This document shows positions 30,641 to 43,031 of a stretch of DNA of 64,000 bases, piece by piece. The stretch is from Massilia sp. TS11. GTDB lineage: Bacteria; Pseudomonadota; Gammaproteobacteria; Burkholderiales; Burkholderiaceae_D. The stretch is from positions 124,001-188,000 of the forward strand of contig NZ_JAKLTS010000008.1 in the NCBI RefSeq assembly GCF_022012445.1, in the 5' to 3' direction. Under the pieces are notes generated by a model. That model saw nothing but the letters and a program-made list of their open reading frames with translations. It had not been told where the DNA came from and ran no database searches. The position numbers were made by a program, and so were the translations under genes. How positions within the stretch are numbered: the stretch's first letter is position 1; the number at the start of each line of letters is the position of its first letter.

Positions 30641-33600
30641 TGCTGGCCATCGCCCTGTTCGAATGCCGGCAGCGCCTGAAGCTGCTGTCCACCTGGGTCT
30701 ACTTCGCGATGTTCCTCGCGCTGGCCCTGCTGTGGATGGCCACGGCCGGCGGCGTGTTCAAGGGCGCCTATGTGTCGTTCGGCTCGAAAGTCTGGATCAA
30801 TGCGCCGCGCTCGGTGGCGATCACCACCGCCTTCCTCGGCAGCCTCGGGGTGATCATCACGGCCGCCATGGTCGGCCGCTCGGTGCAGCAGGACTTCGAG
30901 TACGAGATGCACCATTTCTTCTTCACCAGTCCGGTACGCAAATACCAGTACTGGTTCGGCCGCCTGTGCGGGGCCTGGGCCGCGCTGGCCGTGGTGTTCG
31001 CCTCGATCGTGCTCGGCGCCTGGCTCGGCCAGTACCTGCCCGGCGTCGATCCCGAGCGGCTCGGGCCCGTGCACTGGCAGGCCTATGTGCAGCCGTACCT
31101 GTTCACGATCCTGCCGAACCTGTTCATCTTCGGCTCGGTGTTCTTCGTGCTGGCCGCGCTGACGCGCCGCATGCTGCCCGTGTATGTGGCCAGCGTGGTC
31201 ATGCTGATCGGCTATATCGTGGCCCCGGGCCTCGCGCGCGACCTCGACTACAAGACCCTGGCCGCCCTGATCGACCCCTTCGGCACCACCACCCTGATCC
31301 GCGTGACCGAGTACTGGTCTGTGGCCGAACGCAATACCCGCTTCGTCGAGCTCGACGGCCTGTACCTGGTCAACCGCCTGCTGTGGGGCGGGGTGGCGGC
31401 CGTGGCCCTGATGCTCGGCTACTGGCGCTTCCATTTCTTCGGCAGCGCCGACAGCGCCAAGGCCCCGCACGTCGACACCGACGCCCCCGTGCACCTGTCG
31501 CAGACGGCGGTCGATACACGCGCCACGCCCGACTTCGCCCAGCGCAGCCTGGCCCTGCTGCTGCTGCAGTCGAGCTGGCTGAACCTGCGCGAGGCGGTCA
31601 AGAACATCTACTTCTTCGTGATCCTGCTGGCCGGCGTGCTGGCCCTGGTGGCCGGCTCGCTCGACATGGGCGCCCTGTACGGCACCAGCACCTATCCGCT
31701 GACCTACCAGGTGCTCGAGCTGATGAGCGAGACCTATTCGCTGTTCCTGCTGGTGGTGACCACCTTCTATGCGGGCGAACTGGTGTGGCGCGAGCGCGAG
31801 GCGCGCGTGGCCCAGATCCTCGACGCCCTGCCGGTGCCGAGCTGGCTGCCGCTGCTGTCCAAGCTGTTCGCCCTGGTCGGCCTGCAGGCCCTGATGCTGG
31901 CGGTCGGCATGCTGACCGGGATCCTGATCCAGCTCGTACGTGGCTACACCCATCTGGAGCTGGGCCTGTACGTGCAGACCCTGTTCAGCGGCGTGCTGCC
32001 CGCCTATGTGCTGCTGGCCGTGCTGGCGATCGCGGTCCAGGTGCTGCTCAATCACAAGTACCTAGCCTACTTCGTGATGATCCTGTACTACCTGGCCATC
32101 CTCAGCTTCCCGGTACTCGGCCTCGACCATCCGATGCTGCTGTACGGGGTGTCGCCGCGGGTCGTGTATTCGGATATGAACGGCTGGGGCCACTATCTGG
32201 CGACCGAGCGCTGGTTCAGCGCCTACTGGGGCGGCGTGGCCGTGATCCTGATGACGGCCGCCCTCGTATTCTGGCAGCGCGGCAATAACGACGCGCTGAA
32301 GACGCGCCTGCAGCTGGCCCGGCGCAGCCTGTCGCGCGCCGTCCTGATGAGCTTTGGGATCGGCCTGGCGATCGCCCTCGGCGCCGGCGGCGTGCTGTAT
32401 TACACGCTGCACGTGGCCAACCACTACCAGACCCAGTTCCAGCAGGACGCCCTGCGCGCCAGCTACGAGCGCCTGTACAAGCAGTACGAAACCCAGCCGC
32501 AGCCGCGCATCACCGACGTGCGCCTGGACGTCGACCTGATGCCGGAGACGCGCAGCGCCAGCGTGCGCGGCCACTACACCCTGGTCAACAAGACGGCCAG
32601 CCCGGTCAGCGAAATCTTCCTGCAGGAAGACCCGCGCGCCGACATCCGCAGCCTGCGCTTCTCGCAGCGCGTCTACCCGGCCCTGGCCGACAAGACGCGC
32701 GGCTTCTACAGCTTCCGCCTGAGCACGCCGCTGGCCCCGGGCGCGCGCCTGACCCTGGACTTCGCCATCGACATGCAGGCCAAGGGCCTGTTCGGCGCCG
32801 GCGTCGAGATGCCGGTGGTGGCCAATGGCACCTTCTTCAATACGGCGCTGATGCCGCACATCGGCTACCAGTCGATGGCCGAGCTGGTCGACGACCGCGA
32901 CCGCAAGCACCACGGCCTCGCGCCCAAGGAGCGCATGCTGCCGCGCGACGACCCGAAAGGCCTGGCCAACAACTACATCAGCAACGACGCCGACTGGATC
33001 AATTTCGAGGCGACCGTCAGCACCGCGCCCGACCAGATCGCCGTCGCCCCGGGCACCCTGGTCAACGAGTGGGTGGCCAAGGAGCGCCGCTATTTCCACT
33101 ACAAGATGGACAAGCCGATCCTCAACTTCTATGCGTTCCAGTCGGCCCGCTACGAGGTCAAGCACGACCGCTGGCAGGACGTGTCGATCGAGATCTACTA
33201 CCACAAGGGCCACGAGTACAACATCGAGCGCATGCTGCGCGGGGTGAAGGCTTCGCTCGACTACTACGCGAGCCAGTTCAGCCCCTACCAGCACAAGGTG
33301 CTGCGCATCGTCGAGTTCCCGCGTTACGCGCGCTATGCCCAGTCCTACCCGAACACGATTCCCTACTCCGAGGGCCTGGGCTTCATCGCCAAGGTCGACG
33401 ACAGGAATCCGAAGGACATCGACTATCCGTTCTACGTGACGGCGCATGAAGTGGCGCACCAGTGGTGGGCCCATCAGCTGGTGGGCGGCAATACGCGCGG
33501 CTCGACCGTGCTGTCCGAAACCCTGGCCGAATACTCGGCCCTGATGGTGATGAAGCGCACCTATGGGCCGGACAAGATGCGCCGCTTCCTGCGCTACGAC

Positions 33601-34212
33601 CTCGACCTCTACCTGCGCGGGCGCGCCCTGGAGAACAAGAAGGAACTGCCGCTGGCCCAGAACGAGAACCAGGACTACATCCACTACCGCAAGGGCAGCC
33701 TGGCCCTGTACCAGCTGCAGGACATCCTCGGCGAAGACGTGGTCAATGGCGTGCTGCACCAGATCCTGGCGCGCTACGCCTTCCAGAGCGCGCCCTACCC
33801 GAACGTGGCGGTGCTGGTCGACGGCCTGCGCGCGGCCGTCAAGCCCGAGCAGGCCTATCTGATCGACGACCTGTTCGAGAGCATCATCCTGTACGACAAC
33901 CGCGCGATCTCGGCCGTGGCCCACAAGCTGGCCGACGGCAAGTACGAGGTCAAGCTGACGGCCAGCGCCAACAAGATGCGCGCCGACGAGCTGGGCGCCG
34001 AGAAGGACATGCCGCTCAAGGACATCATCGAGTTCGGCGTCGACGACAAGGACGGCAATGCGCTGGCGCGCGTCAAGCGCGTGGTCACCAGCCGCAGCCT
34101 GAGCGAGACCCTGGTCGTCAATGGGCGCCCGGCGCGCGCCGGGATCGACCCCGACAACAAGCTGATCGACCGCAAGCCGAACGACAATCTGGTGGACGTC
34201 GAAGTGCGCTAA
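30640..34212 (+). CDS. ABC-2 permease fused to an M1-family peptidase domain
   Basis: 1190 residues. The N-terminal half (about 1-590) carries two ABC-2-like membrane modules, roughly a dozen hydrophobic segments, the last near 570-590. The C-terminal half (about 640-1190) is an M1 peptidase-like domain with HEVAH at 936-940, a third ligand at E960 (one residue further than the usual HExxH-x18-E) and the catalytic-type Tyr in [12 protein letters not shown]. The substrate-recognition GAMEN motif is not seen; the matching place reads PYSEGLGF (Glu 911). Topology places the peptidase outside the cytoplasm if the last helix count is even. Known architecture (COG1277 plus M1) of unclear function; transported or trimmed substrate unknown. 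Confidence 0.92.
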   Translation: MLAIALFECRQRLKLLSTWVYFAMFLALALLWMATAGGVFKGAYVSFGSKVWINAPRSVAITTAFLGSLGVIITAAMVGRSVQQDFEYEMHHFFFTSPVRKYQYWFGRLCGAWAALAVVFASIVLGAWLGQYLPGVDPERLGPVHWQAYVQPYLFTILPNLFIFGSVFFVLAALTRRMLPVYVASVVMLIGYIVAPGLARDLDYKTLAALIDPFGTTTLIRVTEYWSVAERNTRFVELDGLYLVNRLLWGGVAAVALMLGYWRFHFFGSADSAKAPHVDTDAPVHLSQTAVDTRATPDFAQRSLALLLLQSSWLNLREAVKNIYFFVILLAGVLALVAGSLDMGALYGTSTYPLTYQVLELMSETYSLFLLVVTTFYAGELVWREREARVAQILDALPVPSWLPLLSKLFALVGLQALMLAVGMLTGILIQLVRGYTHLELGLYVQTLFSGVLPAYVLLAVLAIAVQVLLNHKYLAYFVMILYYLAILSFPVLGLDHPMLLYGVSPRVVYSDMNGWGHYLATERWFSAYWGGVAVILMTAALVFWQRGNNDALKTRLQLARRSLSRAVLMSFGIGLAIALGAGGVLYYTLHVANHYQTQFQQDALRASYERLYKQYETQPQPRITDVRLDVDLMPETRSASVRGHYTLVNKTASPVSEIFLQEDPRADIRSLRFSQRVYPALADKTRGFYSFRLSTPLAPGARLTLDFAIDMQAKGLFGAGVEMPVVANGTFFNTALMPHIGYQSMAELVDDRDRKHHGLAPKERMLPRDDPKGLANNYISNDADWINFEATVSTAPDQIAVAPGTLVNEWVAKERRYFHYKMDKPILNFYAFQSARYEVKHDRWQDVSIEIYYHKGHEYNIERMLRGVKASLDYYASQFSPYQHKVLRIVEFPRYARYAQSYPNTIPYSEGLGFIAKVDDRNPKDIDYPFYVTAHEVAHQWWAHQLVGGNTRGSTVLSETLAEYSALMVMKRTYGPDKMRRFLRYDLDLYLRGRALENKKELPLAQNENQDYIHYRKGSLALYQLQDILGEDVVNGVLHQILARYAFQSAPYPNVAVLVDGLRAAVKPEQAYLIDDLFESIILYDNRAISAVAHKLADGKYEVKLTASANKMRADELGAEKDMPLKDIIEFGVDDKDGNALARVKRVVTSRSLSETLVVNGRPARAGIDPDNKLIDRKPNDNLVDVEVR

Positions 34213-34252
34213 GTTTTCCGGCCCGGCCGCGTCGCGAGGGTGCCAATGTGGT

Positions 34253-34258
34253 TACAAT
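34253..34258 (+). promoter_or_regulatory. Candidate -10 hexamer for the chemoreceptor gene
   Basis: TACAAT, 39 nt before the ATG of the PAS chemoreceptor, in the 84-bp gap after the fusion gene. The -35 region is not recognisable. Confidence 0.3.
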
Positions 34259-34296
34259 GTGTGATATTTTTCCTTTGACCGAGGCTCTCAATCGCC

Positions 34297-35265
34297 ATGT
34301 CGCACGCCGCTTCCACCACCAGTGATGACGCCGCCCTGATCCAGGCCCTGCAGCGCACCCAGGCCATCATCGAGTTCGATCTGGCCGGCAATGTGTTAAC
34401 TGCCAATGCCAACTTCCTGCGCACCATGGGCTATACGCTCGAGGAGGTGCGCGGCAAGCACCATGCGATGTTCTGCGAGGCCGATCTGGTCACCTCGACC
34501 GCCTACCGCCATTTCTGGGCCGACCTGGCCGAAGGCAAGTTCCACAGCGCCCGCTTCAAGCGCCTGGGCAAGCACGGTGCCGAGATCTGGCTGCAGGCCA
34601 GCTACAACCCGATCCTCGACGCCAACGGCAAGCCCTACAAGGTGGTCAAGTTCGCCACTGACATCAGCGCCCACGTCGCGCGCGAACGCAGGGTGGCCGA
34701 GCGCGTGCGCGCAATCAACCACGATCTCGAGGAAATGGCCACGGCCAGCGCCAGCATCGACCGCTTTGCCGAACGCGCGAGCGAACTCGGCAAGCAGACC
34801 CAGACTGAAGCGGCCGACGGCAAGCAGCTGCTGCTGGCGGCCCACGCCGCCACCGAGCAGATCCAGCGCTCGGCCAAGGACGTGCAGGCGATCATCGACA
34901 CGATTTCCGACATCGCCGGCCAGACCCATCTGCTGGCCTTCAATGCCGCGATCGAGGCGGCGCGCGCCGGTGAACACGGGCTCGGCTTCTCGGTCGTGGC
35001 CGACGAGGTGCGCAAGCTGGCCGAGAAGTCGGCCCAGGCCGCGCGCGAAATCGGCAAGGTGATGGGCGAGACCGTGCAGAAGGTGAACGAAGGCGGCCTG
35101 CTGTCGCAGCAGGTCCAGCATGCGTTCGACCGCATCGGGCGCGCCGTCGACAGCACCGCCGCCGCCGTCGGCGACATCCACAGCGCCACCCAGGAGCAGG
35201 CCGCCGCCAATCAGGACGCGGCGCGCCAGCTGGCCGAACTCGACGCCAATATCGACCGCGTCTGA
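34297..35265 (+). CDS. Soluble PAS-domain methyl-accepting chemotaxis protein
   Basis: 322 residues, no membrane segment and no HAMP. A PAS domain (about 18-125; [33 protein letters not shown], and the C-terminal [11 protein letters not shown]) is joined to a short signalling hairpin. The tip (205-232: [21 protein letters not shown]) and [16 protein letters not shown] are well conserved, with Thr-His-Leu replacing the common Thr-Asn-Leu. About 95 residues lie on each side of the tip. It would be a cytosolic receptor, sensing redox or a small ligand via PAS. The triple-CheW gene follows after 3 nt, but no CheA or CheY is present here. Confidence 0.93.
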   Translation: MSHAASTTSDDAALIQALQRTQAIIEFDLAGNVLTANANFLRTMGYTLEEVRGKHHAMFCEADLVTSTAYRHFWADLAEGKFHSARFKRLGKHGAEIWLQASYNPILDANGKPYKVVKFATDISAHVARERRVAERVRAINHDLEEMATASASIDRFAERASELGKQTQTEAADGKQLLLAAHAATEQIQRSAKDVQAIIDTISDIAGQTHLLAFNAAIEAARAGEHGLGFSVVADEVRKLAEKSAQAAREIGKVMGETVQKVNEGGLLSQQVQHAFDRIGRAVDSTAAAVGDIHSATQEQAAANQDAARQLAELDANIDRV

Positions 35266-35268
35266 GCC

Positions 35269-36672
35269 ATGGCCCTGCTCGACTACGCCCGCGTCGAACT
35301 CGGCGGCGTGCAATTCGCCCTGCCGGCCAGCCAGGTGCGGCGCGCCATGACGCGGCCGCAGGACATCAGCCCCCTGCCCCAGGCCCACCGCAGTGTGGAC
35401 GGGGTGTTCCGCGGACGCGGCCAGGGCGAGCTGGTGCCCGTGGTCGACCTGCGCCGCTGGATGGACCCGCCGCTGCCGAGCACGAGCACGCCGCGCCGCG
35501 TGCTGCTGGTCAGCGACGGCGCCCACTGCGTCGGCCTGGCCGTCGATGCCATCCACGGCATCCTGCGCGTGGACGAGGCGGCCGTCACCCAGATCGTGCA
35601 TGGCGGCGCGCGCGAACAGCTGTTCCACAGTGTGGCCACGCCGCCCGAGCCGGACGCCGCGCCGATCGGCCTGCTCGACACCGCCCAGCTGCTGGCCCTG
35701 GTGCCGGTGTGGGCGCCCGACAGCGGCCGGAGCGCGGCCACCACGAGCGCGCGCACGCGCGTGGACGAGGCCCCGTATGCGATCGTGCGCAGCGGCAGCC
35801 GCCTGCTGGCCATCGCCGCCACCGATGTCGGCCAGGTGCTGCCGATGCCCGAGCTGCCGGCCCTGTTCTGGTTCCAGAGCCACGTGCTCGGCATGGCGCG
35901 CTGGCGCCAGCGCGATCTGCCCGTGCTCGACCTGGCCCACCTCGACCCCGGCCTGGACGGCGTGGCCGGACGCGCCGGGCGCCTGCTGCTGGTGCTCGAC
36001 CGCGCGCAGCAGGCGGCCGGCATCCCCATCGATGAAGTGATCGCCGTGCGCCGCCTGCGCGCCGACCGGCTGCAGGCGCGCGGCCCGCAGGACCCCGAAC
36101 TGGCGGCCGGCGCCTTCCTGCTCGACAGCGGCGAGCATGTCCAGCTGCTCGAAAGCGCGGGCGTGCTCGGCGCCTGCCCGAGCAGCGCGCTGGCCGAAGC
36201 CAAGCCGCACACCGCGCGCGCCAGCGCCAGCGCCCACGTCGCCCACGTCGTGTTCCGCGCCGACGGCGACTGGGCCGCCCCGCTCGAGAAGCTCGAAGCG
36301 ATCGCCCCGCTGCCGCCGCTGCTGCAGGAAAGCGAGGTCGCCTACGGCCAGATCGGCGCCAGCTGCGAATGGCGCGGCCAGACCCTGCCGCTGATCGATC
36401 TGCGCGGCCCCGCGCGCGGCGCCGGCCGCCTGATGGTGCTGCGCGGGACGGCCAAGCCGGTCGGCGTGGCGGTCGAAGAAGTGGTGGCCCTGCTGCCCGG
36501 CCACCTGATCGCCGCGCACAGCTTCAACTTCGCCGGCGGCGACCTCATCAAAATGCTGAGCGCGCGCCAGGATGGTGTGACGCGCAGCTACCGGCTGATG
36601 GAATTCGAGCGCCTGCTCGGCGTGGCCCAGCTGGCCTGGATGGGCGGCGGCTTCGGCGGCGGCATGTTCTGA
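35269..36672 (+). CDS. Triple CheW-domain chemotaxis scaffold protein
   Basis: 467 residues. Three CheW-like units in a row: about 1-150 (YARVELGGVQFALPASQVRR... LVPVVDLRRWM), about 160-315 (YAIVRSGSRLLAIAATDVGQV... LPVLDLAHL) and about 322-467 (AHVVFRADGDWAAPLEKLEAI... LPLIDLRG). CheW couples receptors to CheA; multi-CheW proteins are usually array scaffolds. It starts 3 nt after the PAS receptor stop, so both are one expression unit. The third unit is the most diverged (no clear hydrophobic core at its start) and may have lost receptor binding. The C-terminal Gly-rich tail ends in GGGFGGGMF. Confidence 0.88.
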   Translation: MALLDYARVELGGVQFALPASQVRRAMTRPQDISPLPQAHRSVDGVFRGRGQGELVPVVDLRRWMDPPLPSTSTPRRVLLVSDGAHCVGLAVDAIHGILRVDEAAVTQIVHGGAREQLFHSVATPPEPDAAPIGLLDTAQLLALVPVWAPDSGRSAATTSARTRVDEAPYAIVRSGSRLLAIAATDVGQVLPMPELPALFWFQSHVLGMARWRQRDLPVLDLAHLDPGLDGVAGRAGRLLLVLDRAQQAAGIPIDEVIAVRRLRADRLQARGPQDPELAAGAFLLDSGEHVQLLESAGVLGACPSSALAEAKPHTARASASAHVAHVVFRADGDWAAPLEKLEAIAPLPPLLQESEVAYGQIGASCEWRGQTLPLIDLRGPARGAGRLMVLRGTAKPVGVAVEEVVALLPGHLIAAHSFNFAGGDLIKMLSARQDGVTRSYRLMEFERLLGVAQLAWMGGGFGGGMF

Positions 36673-36679
36673 GGCAGCG

Positions 36680-37306
36680 ATGCGGCGCCGCCTGCTACTG
36701 CTCAGCCTGCTTAGCCTGCCCCAGCTGGTGAAGGCCCAGGCGCGCAGCGCGCCCGTGTTCCTGCTGTTCGGCGGGCCAGGCGCGCTGTACGCCTATCTGC
36801 TGCCCAGCTACCGCAACGGGCAGGCCCAGCAGCTGCTATGCCGCATCCACCTCGACGAAGCCAGCATCGACCAGGCCCTGCGTGCCCAACTGGCGGGCAG
36901 CGCCGCCGTCTGGACGCTGGAAGGGCAGGCTGTCCTGCCCGAGCGCCTGGCGCCCGGGGAACGCCTGAGCGCGCGCGTGCTGAGCGGCCATCCGGCGCGC
37001 GGCGGCAGTGTGCGCTGGCACAGCGCCACCGTGGTGATCGACGAGATTTTGCAGCAGCGCCCGTTGAGCGCGGCGGCCAGCCAGGACGCGCCGCTCAGCT
37101 ACCAGCGCTACGGAAATTTTCTGATCAAAGAGATCGACAGCCGGCCCGACTTCATCCACGTGGTCCAGCTCGAGAAGCCAGCCGGCCTGAGCCGATTCAG
37201 CCTGGCGCGCCACGGCCTGCTGCAGCCAGACGTGCGCAGCCTCGAAGCCGCCAGCGGCGCCCGCATCCGCGCCACCCTCTACTTCGACAACACCGATCTC
37301 CAGTAA
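36680..37306 (+). CDS. Secreted hypothetical protein
   Basis: 208 residues. A signal peptide (MRRRLLLLSLLSLP..., cleavage near AQA at 21) leads a protein with alternating beta-like segments (VFLLFGGPGALYAYLL, RIHLDEASIDQALRAQL, SVRWHSATVVIDEIL, IRATLYFDNTDLQ). No known motif or catalytic set is recognised. Its start lies 7 nt after the triple-CheW stop, so it may be expressed with the chemosensory pair; a periplasmic partner for a cytosolic receptor system would be odd, so co-location may be chance. A long structured repeat follows. Confidence 0.72.
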   Translation: MRRRLLLLSLLSLPQLVKAQARSAPVFLLFGGPGALYAYLLPSYRNGQAQQLLCRIHLDEASIDQALRAQLAGSAAVWTLEGQAVLPERLAPGERLSARVLSGHPARGGSVRWHSATVVIDEILQQRPLSAAASQDAPLSYQRYGNFLIKEIDSRPDFIHVVQLEKPAGLSRFSLARHGLLQPDVRSLEAASGARIRATLYFDNTDLQ

Positions 37307-37311
37307 CCAAT

Positions 37312-37432
37312 CGGGGTCAGGTCCGGCAATCGGACATGTGCGAACTTTTCGTCGCGCGAGAGGTCGTGCGATCGCCGCGACAGCAGCTACGCGAATTAGT
37401 TCGCCGATGTCCGATTGCCGGACCTGACCCCG
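37312..37432. repeat. 121-bp structured element with 26-bp inverted ends (variant of the palindrome family)
   Basis: Perfect 26-bp arms (37312-37337 / 37407-37432) start and end with the GGGGTCAG / CTGACCCC core extended by GTCCGGCAATCGGACAT. Inside, further paired arms nest: GCGAACT (37340-37346) with AGTTCGC (37398-37404), and GTCGCG (37351-37356) with CGCGAC (37376-37381). The unit would fold into one long stem-loop as DNA or RNA. It fills the gap between the convergent secreted-protein and topB genes, ending 2 nt from the topB stop. It could be a REP-type mobile unit, a miniature inverted-repeat element or a bidirectional terminator. Confidence 0.82.
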
Positions 37433-37433
37433 T

Positions 37434-40025
<2,592 letters not shown>

Positions 40026-40145
40026 AACGAATAGATAACGGTCTGAAATCGAGCGGCCAATGATAAGCGGGACTCGCAACAGTGTGCAAGTAGCGCGCCA
40101 TCGGTCACGCTGGCTGGAAACGCGGCCTGGCGCAGCACGCCGGGC

Positions 40146-40613
40146 TTAATGCAGTTGACGCGGGGCCGCTTCTTCGTCGCCGCTGAACAGATCGTCGAAC
40201 ATCAGGGCGTCGGGTTCGGTGCCCTGGCTCCACAGCAGCATCAGCACGATGATCTTCAGCTTGCCGAGGCCGACCGGGGAGTCGCCCAGGGCCAGCGCGC
40301 GCTCGATGACGATCTCGCGCTGGGCGGGGCTGAGCACGCCGGCGCTCTCGAGGAACTGGATGAATCCCAGGGCCGGCTGGCCGAGGGCGTCGACTTCCTG
40401 CGCAACGTAAAAGCGGGTGCCGGTCGACTGGGCAGTGGCGCTGTTCGACTCGGCGCCGGCGGCGGCGGTCAAGTCGGTCAGCCAGATCAATGCCTGAGAA
40501 ATTTCGAGCTCATCGAAGCCGACGGCGGAGAGCTTGCGCGCCAGGGCGGCCGGCTCTGGGCAGGCATCCGGGCGGAAATACGTCTCGTACAAATAAACCA
40601 GGACATCGAACAT
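40146..40613 (-). CDS. smg: Smg family protein (DUF494)
   Basis: 155 residues. Starts [13 protein letters not shown] and ends in the acidic block [11 protein letters not shown], the family pattern of DUF494/Smg, typically found downstream of dprA in betaproteobacteria and gammaproteobacteria. Function is not established. Encoded 40 nt after dprA on the same strand in the lysM-dprA-smg-topB run. Confidence 0.93.
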   Translation of the reverse strand: MFDVLVYLYETYFRPDACPEPAALARKLSAVGFDELEISQALIWLTDLTAAAGAESNSATAQSTGTRFYVAQEVDALGQPALGFIQFLESAGVLSPAQREIVIERALALGDSPVGLGKLKIIVLMLLWSQGTEPDALMFDDLFSGDEEAAPRQLH

Positions 40614-40653
40614 GGCCCTACTTTAACAGCCTTTCTTGAGGTGCGACAAGTGC

Positions 40654-41820
40654 TTACGAATCTTTCAACAATTGGAATAATCCACCGGGCTGGCGTTCGA
40701 TTATTTCCGCCAGCTCCAGGGCCAGCAGGCGCGCCTGGACCTCGCCCAGGGGCCAGCCGAGCGCCTCGGCCAGCAGCTCGGCCGGGGCCGCCGCCGCGCC
40801 GAGGGCGTCCAGCAGCTGGCGGCTGCGCCCGTCCAGGCGCAGGCCGGACGGCGTGGGCGCGGGGCGGGCCGCGCGCGCGCCGCTCATGCCGAGCGCGTCC
40901 AGCACGTCCTGCGCCCCCTCGGCCAGGGCGGCGCCCTGCTTGATCAGACGGTGGCAGCCGGCCGCCAGCGGCGACTGGATGGCGCCCGGCACGGCCAGCA
41001 CCTCGCGCCCCTGCTCGAGCGCGAGCTCGGCCGTGATCAGGCTGCCGGAACGGGCCGCCGCCTCGACCACCAGCACGGCGTCGGCCAGCACGCTGATCAC
41101 CCGGTTGCGCTGGGGGAAGTTGAGGCCCTGGGGACCGGTTCCGAGTGGGTACTCACTAACCAGACAGCCGGCGCCCGCAATCGCGCCCATCAGGCCGTGG
41201 TGGCGCGCCGGATAGCAGCGGTCGATGCCGGTGCCGAGCACGGCGACGGTGGCGCCGCCGGCCGCCAGGGCGCCGCGGTGGGCCGCGCCGTCGATGCCCT
41301 GGGCCAGGCCGGAGACGATGCACAGCCCGGCCTCGGCCAGCTCGGCCGCGATGCGCTGGGCGGTGGCCATGCCGCCCGCGCTGGCGCGCCGGCTGCCGAC
41401 GATGGCGACGGCGCGCTGCGCCAGCAGGGCCGGCGCGCCGTGCAGGTAGAGCAGCAGCGGCGGGTCGGGCAGCGCACGCAGGCGCGCCGGGTAGGCGGGG
41501 TCGCTCAGGGTCAGCAGGGTATGCCCGGGCTCGGCGCTCCAGGCGGCCAGGGCCGCCACGCGCGCCGCGAGTTCGGGCCGCGCCTGACGCTGCCAGGCGG
41601 CCAGCGCGCCGCGCAGGGTCGCGTTCGGCTCGGCCCCGCCGGCTTCGAGGATATCGATCAGGCGCGCCGGCGGCAGCTGCAGCAGGACTTCGGGATCGGG
41701 CACGGCGCGCAGCAGACGGGCGGCGCTGGTGCGGCCGATGTGCTCGGCCTCGGACAGGCGCAGCCAGGCCGCCAGGGCGGCGCGGCTGCGACAGGGACTG
41801 GGGGGAACCGTGGCGGGCAC
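40654..41820 (-). CDS. dprA: DNA-processing protein DprA
   Basis: 388 residues. Loads RecA onto incoming single-stranded DNA during natural transformation. N-terminal SAM-like helical part, the Rossmann-like core with GSRRAS at 142-147, GLAQGIDGAAHRGAL and FPQRNRVISVLADAVLV, and a C-terminal winged-helix (DML1-like) domain that starts after an Ala/Pro linker. No frameshift is seen, so transformation capacity may be intact. 11 nt after the LysM gene, so co-transcribed with it. Confidence 0.95.
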   Translation of the reverse strand: MPATVPPSPCRSRAALAAWLRLSEAEHIGRTSAARLLRAVPDPEVLLQLPPARLIDILEAGGAEPNATLRGALAAWQRQARPELAARVAALAAWSAEPGHTLLTLSDPAYPARLRALPDPPLLLYLHGAPALLAQRAVAIVGSRRASAGGMATAQRIAAELAEAGLCIVSGLAQGIDGAAHRGALAAGGATVAVLGTGIDRCYPARHHGLMGAIAGAGCLVSEYPLGTGPQGLNFPQRNRVISVLADAVLVVEAAARSGSLITAELALEQGREVLAVPGAIQSPLAAGCHRLIKQGAALAEGAQDVLDALGMSGARAARPAPTPSGLRLDGRSRQLLDALGAAAAPAELLAEALGWPLGEVQARLLALELAEIIERQPGGLFQLLKDS

Positions 41821-41831
41821 GGCGTCACCTC

Positions 41832-42938
41832 TTATTCAGGAGAGCGCGCTGCGTCTCCCACCTGCACCGGTGCGCGCACCTGCATCACCAGGCCATACGA
41901 CACCTTCTTGAACACCCGGAAAATAAACACGCGGCCGTATTCCTCGTCGGGCAGGTGGACCTTGGGCGAACCGAGGTTGAACCAGCCTTTATCGCCGCCA
42001 CCATCGGGAACCGCCTTGCCCGCATGGTAAAGCTGCAGCACGGCGCCGATGTCGAGTCCATCAAGTGCGCCGCGATTGAGGCTGACGACGGCGTTCTGGG
42101 CGCCGGCGTCCATGCCGCCGTAGATGCCGAGCACGCGCGCCTCGACCTGGCGCTCGGGCTGGTGCGGCACATAGTTGCGCATCGGCGTGGGCGGGGCCGG
42201 CACCAGCAGGTCGCCCACGCCCATTTCCTGTTTGCTCGAGGCCACGCTGAAGGTGTGCACGTCGGCCTTGCCCTTGGCTTCCTGCACCAGTTTCACGGTG
42301 CCCAGGTAGAAGGCTTCGTGCGCCACCACCTGGCGCGTGACGGGGTCGACCAGCGGCTTGCCCGGGCGATACACCTGGAACGAGGTCCCGCCCTTCAGAT
42401 CGCCCTTGACGAAGGCCTTGTCGTCCTTGCCCAGGTAGAGGTGGCCCTCCTGGGTGGCAGCGATGCGCGGGGCCGCTTTCATGTCCTCGTCTTCGACAAT
42501 CTGCGGCTGCGACAGGAAGGGTTCGATCACCCCGGTCGGGATCGCCGCGACGGCGTCGCGCCCGAGGCCCTCGGTGCGCAGCTGGGGCGAGAGTTTAAAG
42601 GTCTTCAGGCCGTCGGCGCCGAGCGTGCCGTCGGCGCTGCCCGGCTTGTTCAGCGACAGGCGCTTGTGCTCGCGGTCGAGATAGATGGTCTGGCCCGGAT
42701 AGATCCAGTGCGGGTTCTTGATCTCGTCCTTGTTCATGCCCCACACCTCGGGCCAGCACCAGGGCGTGGCCAGGAATTTGGTCGAGATATCCCACAGCGT
42801 ATCGCCCTTGACGACCTGGTACTGGTCGGGGGCGGCGGGCAGAATCGTGCAGTCGGCGGCGAGCGCGGGACGGACCGCGGCGGCGATCAGACAGGCTGCC
42901 GCGACGAAGCGGTAGCCGCATGTGCTAGAATTTTTCAT
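41832..42938 (-). CDS. LysM-domain periplasmic protein
   Basis: 368 residues. Signal peptide 1-27 (PALA-AD), then a LysM domain (about 40-90: YQVVKGDTLWDISTKFL, NPHWIYPGQTIYL) that binds peptidoglycan, and about 270 residues without a recognised domain (repeated FxVYRPGKPL and VEARVLGIYGGM beta-rich blocks). This lysM-dprA-smg-topB order opposite def-fmt is conserved in Burkholderiales. Role in cell-wall upkeep is inferred from LysM only. It is divergent from def. Confidence 0.92.
   Translation of the reverse strand: MKNSSTCGYRFVAAACLIAAAVRPALAADCTILPAAPDQYQVVKGDTLWDISTKFLATPWCWPEVWGMNKDEIKNPHWIYPGQTIYLDREHKRLSLNKPGSADGTLGADGLKTFKLSPQLRTEGLGRDAVAAIPTGVIEPFLSQPQIVEDEDMKAAPRIAATQEGHLYLGKDDKAFVKGDLKGGTSFQVYRPGKPLVDPVTRQVVAHEAFYLGTVKLVQEAKGKADVHTFSVASSKQEMGVGDLLVPAPPTPMRNYVPHQPERQVEARVLGIYGGMDAGAQNAVVSLNRGALDGLDIGAVLQLYHAGKAVPDGGGDKGWFNLGSPKVHLPDEEYGRVFIFRVFKKVSYGLVMQVRAPVQVGDAARSPE
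42926..42931 (+). promoter_or_regulatory. Candidate -10 hexamer for def-fmt
   Basis: TAGAAT preceded by TG four to five bases earlier, lying within the first codons of the divergent LysM gene. Expected start near 42938 gives a leader of about 94 nt to the def ATG. The -35 is not recognisable. Confidence 0.35.
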
Positions 42939-43031
42939 TGGCTTGTCCGTTAAAACGCTTGCCGAAGTGGTTCAAATTCTGCACATAAATCCTTGAAACT
43001 GCAAGGAATTCGGCAATCTCCCCTAGCATCT

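Noticed and set aside
42993..43031. Longer def start at TTG 42993
   Set aside because: Peptide deformylases start at the residue matching ATG 43032, and the extra 13 residues have no support.
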